Shown here: positions 1-7,064 of the stretch, piece after piece
How positions within the stretch are numbered: the first letter of the stretch is position 1
Layout of the letters: every line of letters starts with the position of its first letter
DNA from: Bacteroidia bacterium
GTDB taxonomy: Bacteria; Bacteroidota; Bacteroidia; B-17B0; Aurantibacillaceae
Direction of reading: 5' to 3'
Length of the DNA: 64,000 nt
Assembly: GCA_022841465.1 (NCBI GenBank)
Contig: JALHRL010000008.1
Location: 1 to 64,000 of the forward strand
Position numbers and translations under genes: made by a program
Notes under the pieces: generated by a model
The model's input: only the letters and a program-made list of their open reading frames with translations
Database searches by the model: none
What the model was told of the DNA's origin: nothing

Positions 1-181
1 CGAACACACACAAATAACCCACATATCCATTATAAATTTTCATTTGAGGATAATTGGGCATGGCGGTTAAAACGGTTACATCTATACCCAAGCTTTTTAA
101 GCGTAAGGCTAATTCAAAAAGACGGTTTTGGGGTGCGCCAACCTCCGGAGGAAAATATTGTGTGAGTATAAGTAGCTTCAA
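1..181 (-). CDS. Glycosyltransferase family 4, N-terminal part (gene runs off the window)
   Basis: The first 60 codons of a minus-strand gene that continues beyond base 1. The protein opens with KLLILTQYFPPEVGAPQNR and continues to VTVLTAMPNYP, which is the beginning of WbuB/WcaI-like GT4 glycosyltransferases (GT-B fold, donor sugar transfer during polysaccharide assembly in the cytoplasm). The start is TTG at 181: an in-frame TAA lies three codons upstream and no ATG is available. It follows the next upstream gene by 31 bases on the same strand, so it is probably the distal gene of the polysaccharide operon ending here. Substrate cannot be told from this fragment. Confidence 0.75.
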   Translation of the reverse strand, partial: MKLLILTQYFPPEVGAPQNRLFELALRLKSLGIDVTVLTAMPNYPQMKIYNGYVGYLCVF

Positions 182-212
182 CTTAAATTATTTACTTTTT
201 AAAGTAAGCAAT

Positions 213-1112
213 TTATTTTTTTAGTTTACTTAAAGGCCAAGGTAAATTATTAACTTTTAAAATGTAGTATGTTAATGGCTCGCCACCCAATCCTTTATAA
301 AACTTAGCTAATCCGGGAATACCACCGCCTCCAAAATCAAACCAAAGGGCTTTGTCTTTATAAAATTCAATTGCATGAGCTAATAACGTATGCATACTGC
401 CGGTAGTATCTTTTTTATGAATTGAAACTCCTTTTAAATAAACGGCGTGTTTTCCGTTGCAAATAAAAAATCCAACAGAAATTAACTCTTCCTTATCTGT
501 ATATGCTTTAAACACGGTTAATTGTCCTTTTGAAAAACTATTCTTAATCAACTCTCTAAAATATAAACCATGCAGTTTAGGAATTCCAATTTCTTGCACC
601 AACCAGGGAATTAATAAATTATTGGTTACTTTCAGAATCATTTTAAAGTTATCCATCTCCTCTATTTTTACACCACCCTTTTGTGCCTTTTTAATGTTTC
701 TGTTCGTGTTTTCATTAAAAGAAAACCCTTCTTTGTAATTTATACAAAACGTTTGTTTTTCTTTTAAAGCAACCTGTTTATTGTAATTTAGTGTGTTTAA
801 TTCAATATTTATGTATTTAAAATTTTCTACTATAAAATTCAAAAAAAATTTTAATACCGAATCGTTTACCTTACCAAAAACACCTAATTGCGGAGTAAAT
901 GGAGGTTGAATTAAATACTTTAAATATTGTTTATTACCAAAGGTTAATGGCATTACTGCTTCGTAATCATTAAAAACTAAACCTTGCCAGTTTTCACACG
1001 TTGCATTTAAATAATAGGTTTGAGCAAAAACAACGGGGTTTTTAGAAGATAATATGCATTCATCCCATTTTTTTGAGTCAATATCTATATGAGGTACTAG
1101 TTTAAGCTTCAT
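213..1112 (-). CDS. GNAT/FemAB-like acyl- or aminoacyl-transferase of a polysaccharide locus
   Basis: A 299-residue soluble protein without signal peptide. The layout resembles the FemAB/BioF2-like branch of the GNAT superfamily: an N-terminal half with QTYYLNATCENWQG and PPFTPQLGVF, and a C-terminal acyl-CoA N-acyltransferase-like half with SVGFFICNGKHAVYLKG and WFDFGGGGIPGLAKFYKGLG (the latter near residues 258-277). Such proteins sit in Bacteroidota exopolysaccharide loci and probably modify an amino sugar or lipid-linked intermediate; the substrate is unknown. The ATG overlaps the 3' end of the deacetylase gene upstream by 11 bases, which suggests translational coupling. Family assignment is from pattern recognition only. 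Confidence 0.65.
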   Translation of the reverse strand: MKLKLVPHIDIDSKKWDECILSSKNPVVFAQTYYLNATCENWQGLVFNDYEAVMPLTFGNKQYLKYLIQPPFTPQLGVFGKVNDSVLKFFLNFIVENFKYINIELNTLNYNKQVALKEKQTFCINYKEGFSFNENTNRNIKKAQKGGVKIEEMDNFKMILKVTNNLLIPWLVQEIGIPKLHGLYFRELIKNSFSKGQLTVFKAYTDKEELISVGFFICNGKHAVYLKGVSIHKKDTTGSMHTLLAHAIEFYKDKALWFDFGGGGIPGLAKFYKGLGGEPLTYYILKVNNLPWPLSKLKK

Positions 1113-2085
1113 TTTTTAAAACTGTAAAATGGTGGCCTTTTTCTTTCGCAAAATTTATAAACTCATCTAACAAATCAAAAGAGCATTGCGCTAATGACTT
1201 GGGGTGACTTAACACCATCATTCTATTTTTATTTGATTTCGCTTGTTTAATTAATATTTGTTTTAAGCGCGAAGCAAAATAACCATCGGCGCACGCAAAA
1301 TGATTAGTAGATGAATAAAACTGTTTGTAAATTTTAAATTTATCCTTTAACCAAGATCCATCACCAACGGGCCTATAATATTCAGGATTTGACTTCATTT
1401 TCAGATAAAGATTCATGTAAAAAGTTGGTAAAATTAAATCGCCTGTTATAGCTATTTCTTTAAATTTTCCATTTGCATTTTCTACACAACAATCGTTATC
1501 AAATTTCCATTCTGTTTTATCGGGACAATTTCTAAAATCATACGAATGTGCAGGCGATTCATGAAAACCATTAAAATAAACACTTGAATCAATAAGCAAC
1601 TCGTTGTTTATTAATCCTTCTTTAATATGTTCAAAAGGCTGTATGCACCAGCCTCCTGCCCTATACGACTTACATTTAACTCCGGTAATTTCTGTTAATA
1701 CCGAATGATATTTGGTAATTATTTCTTTTGTCTCCTGTTTTGTATAATCTGCTAGCTTGTACCTGCTTGTAATCATTTTCCAGTTGTCATTTTCAATCGT
1801 ACAATCTTCCCAATGTGGATGAACATGCAATGCTATTTCATGCCCTTCATCGTGCAACTGCTTAATTTGAGCAGAAATTTGCTGATACCACTTTAAACAA
1901 AATTTATTTTCTATGTTTTTTTTAAGTTGATAAATATAACCGGCATCAATAAAAAAAATAAATGGTGTTTTATGTTTTTTCGCTAATTCTCTTAATTTAT
2001 TCGTGGGTTCTAATATGCACTTTTCAAGGGTGCCGCTATGTGCACCAAAAAACAATTCATAATCAAAACTCAAATGTATTTTCAT
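1102..2085 (-). CDS. Polysaccharide deacetylase-like (NodB-homology) protein
   Basis: A 327-residue cytoplasmic protein. It begins HLSFDYELFFG, with the acidic pair of the NodB motif 1 around Asp8, and has GHEIALHVHPHW at residues 81-92, matching the metal-binding His motif 2 (His87, His91). YRAGGWC in the middle matches the arginine-containing motif 3, and VLSHPKS near the C-terminus matches the leucine/histidine motif. The family removes N- or O-acetyl groups from sugars. No signal peptide is present, so it probably acts on a cytosolic or membrane-associated glycan intermediate. It is one base from the AAC(3)-family gene upstream and overlaps the transferase gene downstream. Confidence 0.75.
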   Translation of the reverse strand: MKIHLSFDYELFFGAHSGTLEKCILEPTNKLRELAKKHKTPFIFFIDAGYIYQLKKNIENKFCLKWYQQISAQIKQLHDEGHEIALHVHPHWEDCTIENDNWKMITSRYKLADYTKQETKEIITKYHSVLTEITGVKCKSYRAGGWCIQPFEHIKEGLINNELLIDSSVYFNGFHESPAHSYDFRNCPDKTEWKFDNDCCVENANGKFKEIAITGDLILPTFYMNLYLKMKSNPEYYRPVGDGSWLKDKFKIYKQFYSSTNHFACADGYFASRLKQILIKQAKSNKNRMMVLSHPKSLAQCSFDLLDEFINFAKEKGHHFTVLKNEA

Positions 2086-2086
2086 A

Positions 2087-2983
2087 CTAATTTAATTCTT
2101 TACCATCAGGGGTATACATGGTTATTCCGTTTTTGTAATTCTCCATAAACCAATTGTGCATTTTTACCGCGTGAATTAACTTACAATCTGCCATTCCAAT
2201 TTTAAAATTCACCATAATTCCATTCTTTAAAAACACATCTTCAAAATCATTGCATCTTCTTTTCTTCGACATTTCAGGATTATGCGCTTTTGTTACCATG
2301 GTTATTTCATTTCCATTTTCATCTTTTACACGAACTGTAAATTCATTTTTATGATACACGGGATACTTAAAATTTAAAATAGCATCTTCCGGCGTATGAA
2401 AATTAGTAACGCTTTCAAGCTTAACACCAATTAATAAAATTTTTCCTTTCCGTTCTATCAATTTCATAAACGGGCTGTGTTTATTGTATGGAGTTAACTG
2501 CCCGAAATGTTCATTTACAAAATAATCCGCTTCTTTTCCCATAACGCAAACCGAATCCGTTGGATGTAAACTACGCTTAACACCGGGCAGTTTTCTAAAA
2601 ACTTCGGTTACAATTCCCATTTTTGAAGGGGTATTCTTTACATCAAACACAGAATTGCTTTTTAAATAATCATAATTAAAACCAATTGCAGGAAATGCCG
2701 GCATTAATATGTTTCCATCAGATTCTACCACCTTTTGCAAAGCAGAAATTAAAGCTTCAGCTCCACCTTCTAAATAACCTATTTTACTTAACGATGAATG
2801 TACCATAACCGAATCGCCACTTTTAATTCCTAAATCCGTTAAAGCGTACATGATATCTTTTTCCTTCACAATAATGCCTGATTTTACCAAACGTTCTCTT
2901 GCTTGAGCCTTTTTACTGCTTTTAAAATTCTTATAAATTTTAATAAGAAAATCAGGAATTATTTTTTTTAAAAACCGTTTCAA
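2087..2983 (-). CDS. AAC(3)-family N-acetyltransferase
   Basis: A 298-residue protein with the aminoglycoside 3-N-acetyltransferase fold signature: VMVHSSLSKIGY near residues 59-70, an extended middle with NILMPAFP, RSLHPTDSVCVMG, and GKILLIGV. This family uses acetyl-CoA to acetylate an amino group. Here it lies inside a sugar-modification operon, one base from the gene on each side, next to a deacetylase and glycosyltransferases. I infer an amino-sugar acetyltransferase of surface polysaccharide synthesis rather than a resistance enzyme. The N-terminal 35 residues are rich in Lys and aromatic residues and precede the conserved domain; several closer ATG codons could be the real start. Confidence 0.8.
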   Translation of the reverse strand: MKRFLKKIIPDFLIKIYKNFKSSKKAQARERLVKSGIIVKEKDIMYALTDLGIKSGDSVMVHSSLSKIGYLEGGAEALISALQKVVESDGNILMPAFPAIGFNYDYLKSNSVFDVKNTPSKMGIVTEVFRKLPGVKRSLHPTDSVCVMGKEADYFVNEHFGQLTPYNKHSPFMKLIERKGKILLIGVKLESVTNFHTPEDAILNFKYPVYHKNEFTVRVKDENGNEITMVTKAHNPEMSKKRRCNDFEDVFLKNGIMVNFKIGMADCKLIHAVKMHNWFMENYKNGITMYTPDGKELN

Positions 2984-2984
2984 A

Positions 2985-4073
2985 TTACTTCATCAATAAT
3001 TTATTGTAAACCTCAATTTGTGCCTTTAAATTATTTTGCCAATTATAATTTTCGTTTACCTGTTTGTAGCCATTAAGTATTAACTTTTCAGTAAGTACTT
3101 TATCCGTTAAAATTCGCTCCATGGCTGCCGCTGTTGTGTTTTCATTTACTTCGTTTACATACAATCCATTCTCTTCATTGGTAACAATTTCCATTAAACC
3201 CCCTGTTGCGCTAACAATTACCGGAACCTTACAAGCCATGGCTTCAATTACACTTACACCAAAGCTTTCATATTGCGAAACATTTACCAAACAATTTAAT
3301 TTATTAAAACACTCAGGCGTTTTTGCTGAAGGTACTCTCCCGGCAAAGGTAACGGCAGATTCAATATTTAATTGTTTAACTAAAGTCTTTAAATTACTAC
3401 TTTCGGTTCCGTCACCCACCAACAATAATTCTGTTTGCAAATGTTTAGCATGCAATTTGGCAAAAGCCTTAATCAACACATCTATATTGTAAATTTTTTC
3501 TAACGATTTTACAGCACCAAATACAAATTTATTTTTGCTTTTAAACTCCATATTTGCAGAAAACAAATTCATGTCAATTCCAAACGGAATAACATGTACC
3601 GGCTTATTTACTAATTTCTTTATGTAAAAATCAAGCGTATTAGAAGTGGCGCAAATTGCATCGGCCTTGTTTAAGCTAAATTTAATTAACTTGTTCTTTA
3701 TTTTTCCTTCATAGGGAAACTTCATTACATCTGTTCCCCAGGCAGAAACAACAAATGGATGAAATTTACTGTAAGCACCCAAATAACCGTAACTGCTTGC
3801 ATAATGAGCATGTACTATATCAGGCTTAAACTCTTTAATTTTCTTTTTAATAATTTTAAAGCAATTTAAATACCTTAATTTATTGCTGTATTTGTGTTTT
3901 ACTTGCGCATCATTGGGTTGATAAACTATTTTTATGTTATCAATTTCTTTATACCATTCAAAAGTGGCCTTATTGAAAGAAAATATTCCAACCTCTAAGC
4001 CCATCTGAGCTAAGCCTCTTGCCCACTTTTCGGTATGGCCGGAAGCAATATCTGCTAATAACAAAACACGCAT
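2985..4073 (-). CDS. Glycosyltransferase family 4
   Basis: A 362-residue GT-B enzyme. The N-terminal acceptor domain opens VLLLADIASGHTEKWARGL and includes HAHYASSYGYLG and SAWGTD; the C-terminal donor domain carries the GT4 EX7E-type motif in ESFGVSVIEAM followed by ACKVPVIVSATGG (about residues 268-291). It transfers a nucleotide-activated sugar to a growing glycan at the inner membrane face. It is the first gene of the minus-strand polysaccharide operon and is separated by 100 bases from the divergent GT2 gene, so the operon promoter should lie in that gap. Confidence 0.88.
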   Translation of the reverse strand: MRVLLLADIASGHTEKWARGLAQMGLEVGIFSFNKATFEWYKEIDNIKIVYQPNDAQVKHKYSNKLRYLNCFKIIKKKIKEFKPDIVHAHYASSYGYLGAYSKFHPFVVSAWGTDVMKFPYEGKIKNKLIKFSLNKADAICATSNTLDFYIKKLVNKPVHVIPFGIDMNLFSANMEFKSKNKFVFGAVKSLEKIYNIDVLIKAFAKLHAKHLQTELLLVGDGTESSNLKTLVKQLNIESAVTFAGRVPSAKTPECFNKLNCLVNVSQYESFGVSVIEAMACKVPVIVSATGGLMEIVTNEENGLYVNEVNENTTAAAMERILTDKVLTEKLILNGYKQVNENYNWQNNLKAQIEVYNKLLMK

Positions 4074-4159
4074 TCAGTTCAAATATAGAAGAATAAGCAC
4101 AAATGTGCGTTTATTACACGAATTGTTTTAAACATTTATTTTTTAAAAAAACTAAGCCT

Positions 4160-4167
4160 TATATTTG
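4160..4167 (+). promoter_or_regulatory. Promoter -7 box (TATATTTG) of the GT2 gene
   Basis: TATATTTG fits the Bacteroidota -7 consensus TAnnTTTG exactly. It ends only six bases before the ATG of the downstream GT2 gene. I see no TTG at the expected 17-23 base distance upstream, so the -33 element is weak or absent. Confidence 0.5.
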
Positions 4168-4173
4168 TGTTAA

Positions 4174-4932
4174 ATGCCGTCATTTTCATTCATAATCCCA
4201 TCTTTTAATCAGGATAAATATATTCAGGAAACGCTTCAAAATTTAACGGATTTAAAGAAAGAGGCTGCAAAACGTAATATCCCTGTTCAGTTAATTTTAG
4301 CGGATAACTGCTCCGACCAAAAAACAATTACCATTATTGATGATTTTAAAGATGAAATAGATAACCTTTTTATTGAAAAAGATAAAGGCCAATACGATGC
4401 CATTAACAAAGGTATTAACGTGGTGGCAGGAGATTACTGGACCTGGGTAAACACCGACGATTTAATTGACAAAGAAGGCTTTTTTAAAATTGCAGAAACA
4501 CTTAGCTTAAAACCCGAAGTTGATTATATTTATGGTAATGTAGGCTATATTGATGAAAACTCTAAATTTTACAAAAGCTATACCAGCGGAAATTTTAGTT
4601 TAAATAGCTTGGTAAATACAGACGCCTCTATCAGTCAGCCCGGATCGTTTTTTAAAACTTCGTTTACCAATAAAATTGGTCCATTAGCAGCTTACCAATT
4701 TGCTTTTGATTATGAATACATTTTGCGTTGCCTTAAAAACAGTGCGCTTGTTTTAAAAATAGATAATAACGTTGCTTATTTTCGTTATTATAACGCCAGC
4801 AAATCGGGTAGTAAAGATTTTAGGTTTTTAAAAGAGCAAAAAATTATTAGCAAACAATACGGAAGAAAACTTTTCTCTAAACTCACCTTTATGTTAAACC
4901 TTAGAATTTTGAAACGCCGTTTATTTAATTGA
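4174..4932 (+). CDS. Glycosyltransferase family 2
   Basis: A 252-residue GT-A enzyme. The N-terminus FSFIIPSFNQDKYIQETL is the GT2 opening; DNCSDQKT around residues 45-52 and DKGQYDAINKG at 70-80 form the nucleotide-sugar pocket; NTDD at 93-96 supplies the metal-binding acidic pair. It adds one sugar in the cytoplasm during polysaccharide assembly. There is no membrane segment. The ATG lies six bases after a perfect -7 box, so the mRNA may have almost no leader. The stop codon overlaps the TTG start of the next glycosyltransferase (TTGA), which indicates translational coupling. Confidence 0.85.
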   Translation: MPSFSFIIPSFNQDKYIQETLQNLTDLKKEAAKRNIPVQLILADNCSDQKTITIIDDFKDEIDNLFIEKDKGQYDAINKGINVVAGDYWTWVNTDDLIDKEGFFKIAETLSLKPEVDYIYGNVGYIDENSKFYKSYTSGNFSLNSLVNTDASISQPGSFFKTSFTNKIGPLAAYQFAFDYEYILRCLKNSALVLKIDNNVAYFRYYNASKSGSKDFRFLKEQKIISKQYGRKLFSKLTFMLNLRILKRRLFN

Positions 4933-6059
4933 GCACAATAAAGGAAATAACAGTTTTTTCGGTTGGCGATGCAAATGATTTGAGTACCTGGTCAAACGTT
5001 CCTTACTTTTTTACAAAAACGCTAGAGCAAAAAGGCTTCCGCGTAAAAAGAATTAACATTGAAGAAAATAAACTCCTTTTCAATATATATAAGTACACCG
5101 TATTTACTTTCTTGAAATTAGTATACAGAAATTCCTATCATACCTATTTTAGATCGAAACTAAATTACCACCTTACCAAAAAAAAAATTGCAAAGGCTTT
5201 AAAGGAAAATCCTGATACCGATATAGCCATATTTATGACCTTCAGTTTTACAGCGCCCCCCTCTTTCAAACAGAAAGTTGTATTGTTTGGCGACTGGACC
5301 TACCTTTACTACATACAAGAGTTTAATAAACACTCCCCTTATTGGTTTGAAAAAGATGCTTTACGAAGGGAAAAAAGACATATTGAAAGTGCAAATTCGG
5401 TAATAGGCTTGTTTCCTTTGTCGAGCGCATTTATTAAACAGAATTACAATAGCAAAAATGTTCATTACCTGGGAAATGTAATAAACTGCAATTATGAGTT
5501 AAACAACGAAATTGTAAGAACAAAAATCGATAGTAAAAAAATACTTTTTATTGGAAACAGAAAGTATTTAGCTGGCGCCCTAGAGTTAATTACTGCTTTC
5601 AAAAATTTAAAATCAAAATTCACAAATATAGAATTGCATTTTATTGGCTTAACAAAAGAAGACCTTAAGGTGAACGATGCTGAAATTTTCTGTTATGGCT
5701 ATTTAAACAAAAGTAATCTCTTAGAAAATAAACTTTATTACGAACTCTTGTCACAGGCACGAGTGATAGTTAATACAACTAAAGACTGGGGAGGATTTTC
5801 GGCCACCATTGAAGCCATGTATTTTTATACGCCTGTTATTACCCGCGCTTACCCTGAGTTTACAGAAACATTTGGTAAAGACATTGATTTTGGTTTTTAC
5901 GTGAATGAAAGTAATAATCTAAACACATGCATAGAAAGAATATTACAGAAAAACGAAAACGAACAAGTACAATTGGCAAAAGCTGCTCATGAAAAAGTAA
6001 AGGATTTTACCTGGAATAATTATATTGATAAAATGTTAATGGAGGGGAAATTAATATAA
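4929..6059 (+). CDS. Glycosyltransferase, GT4-like, divergent
   Basis: A 376-residue GT-B-like protein. The C-terminal half is the recognisable part: KILFIGNRKYLAGALELI, then IELHFIGLT, and an EX7E-like stretch GGFSATIEAMYFYTPVITR (about residues 286-305). The N-terminal half is poorly conserved and has FSVGDANDLSTWSNVPYFF. The start is TTG, overlapping the previous stop codon by four bases; no ATG or GTG closer to that site fits. It forms a two-gene unit with the GT2 gene and ends the polysaccharide locus. The sugar specificity is unknown. Confidence 0.7.
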   Translation: MSTIKEITVFSVGDANDLSTWSNVPYFFTKTLEQKGFRVKRINIEENKLLFNIYKYTVFTFLKLVYRNSYHTYFRSKLNYHLTKKKIAKALKENPDTDIAIFMTFSFTAPPSFKQKVVLFGDWTYLYYIQEFNKHSPYWFEKDALRREKRHIESANSVIGLFPLSSAFIKQNYNSKNVHYLGNVINCNYELNNEIVRTKIDSKKILFIGNRKYLAGALELITAFKNLKSKFTNIELHFIGLTKEDLKVNDAEIFCYGYLNKSNLLENKLYYELLSQARVIVNTTKDWGGFSATIEAMYFYTPVITRAYPEFTETFGKDIDFGFYVNESNNLNTCIERILQKNENEQVQLAKAAHEKVKDFTWNNYIDKMLMEGKLI

Positions 6060-6133
6060 TTTAAGAATGTTTTATGGAAAAGATGGGTTACTTACATCCC
6101 AACTAAAGAATTAACAATATAAACCCATTTAAC

Positions 6134-6967
6134 ATGAAAAAAATCCATCAACTTGTACTTACCTTTTTTATTGTTGCTCTTGTTTCATGCGGCGACAAAA
6201 AAGAGGCCAATTTTTCTTCTTCACCCGGAAATTTTAAAAGCGAAGCAGGCGCGGTTGGGGATGCAGGTGGTAAAGAACTGGAAGAAAAAAATGATGCCCC
6301 GGCAATTGACCGTAAATTAATTAAAACCGGAGATATTGCTTTTCAAACAAATGATATTGAAAAAACAAGGCAAGAAATTAGCAAAGCTGTTCTTGATTTA
6401 AAGGGTTACATCTCTAAGGATAACGTTTACAGTTATTCTAACAGAACCGGGGTAACCATAGAAATTCGTTTACCTGCAAATAATTTTGATAAACTGATGG
6501 AAACGGTTTCTTTAAACGCAGAAAGAATTGAACGTAAAAATATAGACGTAAAGGATGTAACAGAGGAATACATAGATGTAGAAGCCCGTTTAAAAACCAA
6601 AAAAGAAGTTGAAAACCGATACAGAGAATTACTTGCCCAAGCTAAATCAGTTAACGATGTATTAAATATTGAGCGCGAACTCGGTAATTTACGCAGTGAA
6701 ATTGAATCTATTGAAGGACGATTGCGTTATTTAAAAGACCAAGTAGCATTTAGCACATTAACAGTAGAATTTTACAAAGAAAAAATTGGAGGGAGCGAAT
6801 TTGGCTTCTGGCAAAAATTAAAAAGTGCCGGCGGCAACGGTTGGGAATTACTGTTAATGTTTTTGGTAGGTATAGCGCATTTATGGCCGTTTGTAATACT
6901 TGCTATTGCTATCATTTACTTTATTAAATGGATAAGAAGAAGAAGAAAGCAAATTGGAATGAAGTAA
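6134..6967 (+). CDS. DUF4349 domain lipoprotein with C-terminal membrane helix
   Basis: A 277-residue envelope protein. A type II signal peptide ends in ALVSC with the lipidated Cys at residue 19. After an acidic linker comes the DUF4349 domain (about 55-215): KTGDIAFQTNDIEKTRQ, VTIEIRLPANNFDKLM, DVTEEYIDVEARLKTKKEVE, a long coiled coil with ERELGNLRSEIESIEGRL, then VAFSTLTVEFY. A hydrophobic helix follows (about 235-265), with a basic tail RRRRK. The function of DUF4349 proteins is not known. The combination of a lipid anchor and a C-terminal transmembrane helix is usual for the family. Confidence 0.85.
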   Translation: MKKIHQLVLTFFIVALVSCGDKKEANFSSSPGNFKSEAGAVGDAGGKELEEKNDAPAIDRKLIKTGDIAFQTNDIEKTRQEISKAVLDLKGYISKDNVYSYSNRTGVTIEIRLPANNFDKLMETVSLNAERIERKNIDVKDVTEEYIDVEARLKTKKEVENRYRELLAQAKSVNDVLNIERELGNLRSEIESIEGRLRYLKDQVAFSTLTVEFYKEKIGGSEFGFWQKLKSAGGNGWELLLMFLVGIAHLWPFVILAIAIIYFIKWIRRRRKQIGMK

Positions 6968-7014
6968 GTTAAAAAATTAGTATTAAATAAATTCAAAATT
7001 TCCTGAACCACTAT

Positions 7015-7031
7015 CCCCCTCTTAGAGGGGG
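7015..7031. repeat. GC-rich hairpin between convergent genes
   Basis: CCCCCTC TTA GAGGGGG is a perfect 7-bp inverted repeat with a three-base loop, followed by a further G-run and AGGTTACG. It stands out in AT-rich sequence between the end of the DUF4349 gene and the end of pheT. There is no T-run, so it is not a standard intrinsic terminator. It resembles the dispersed C-rich/G-rich intergenic repeats of Bacteroidota genomes; only one copy is in this window. Confidence 0.5.
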
Positions 7032-7064
7032 ACTAAGGGGGAGGTTACGTAATTCAATAAAATC

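Noticed and set aside
3121-3492. A 123-codon open frame on the plus strand opposite the GT4 gene
   Set aside because: It is the antisense shadow of a well-conserved glycosyltransferase and has no promoter box, start context or recognisable product.
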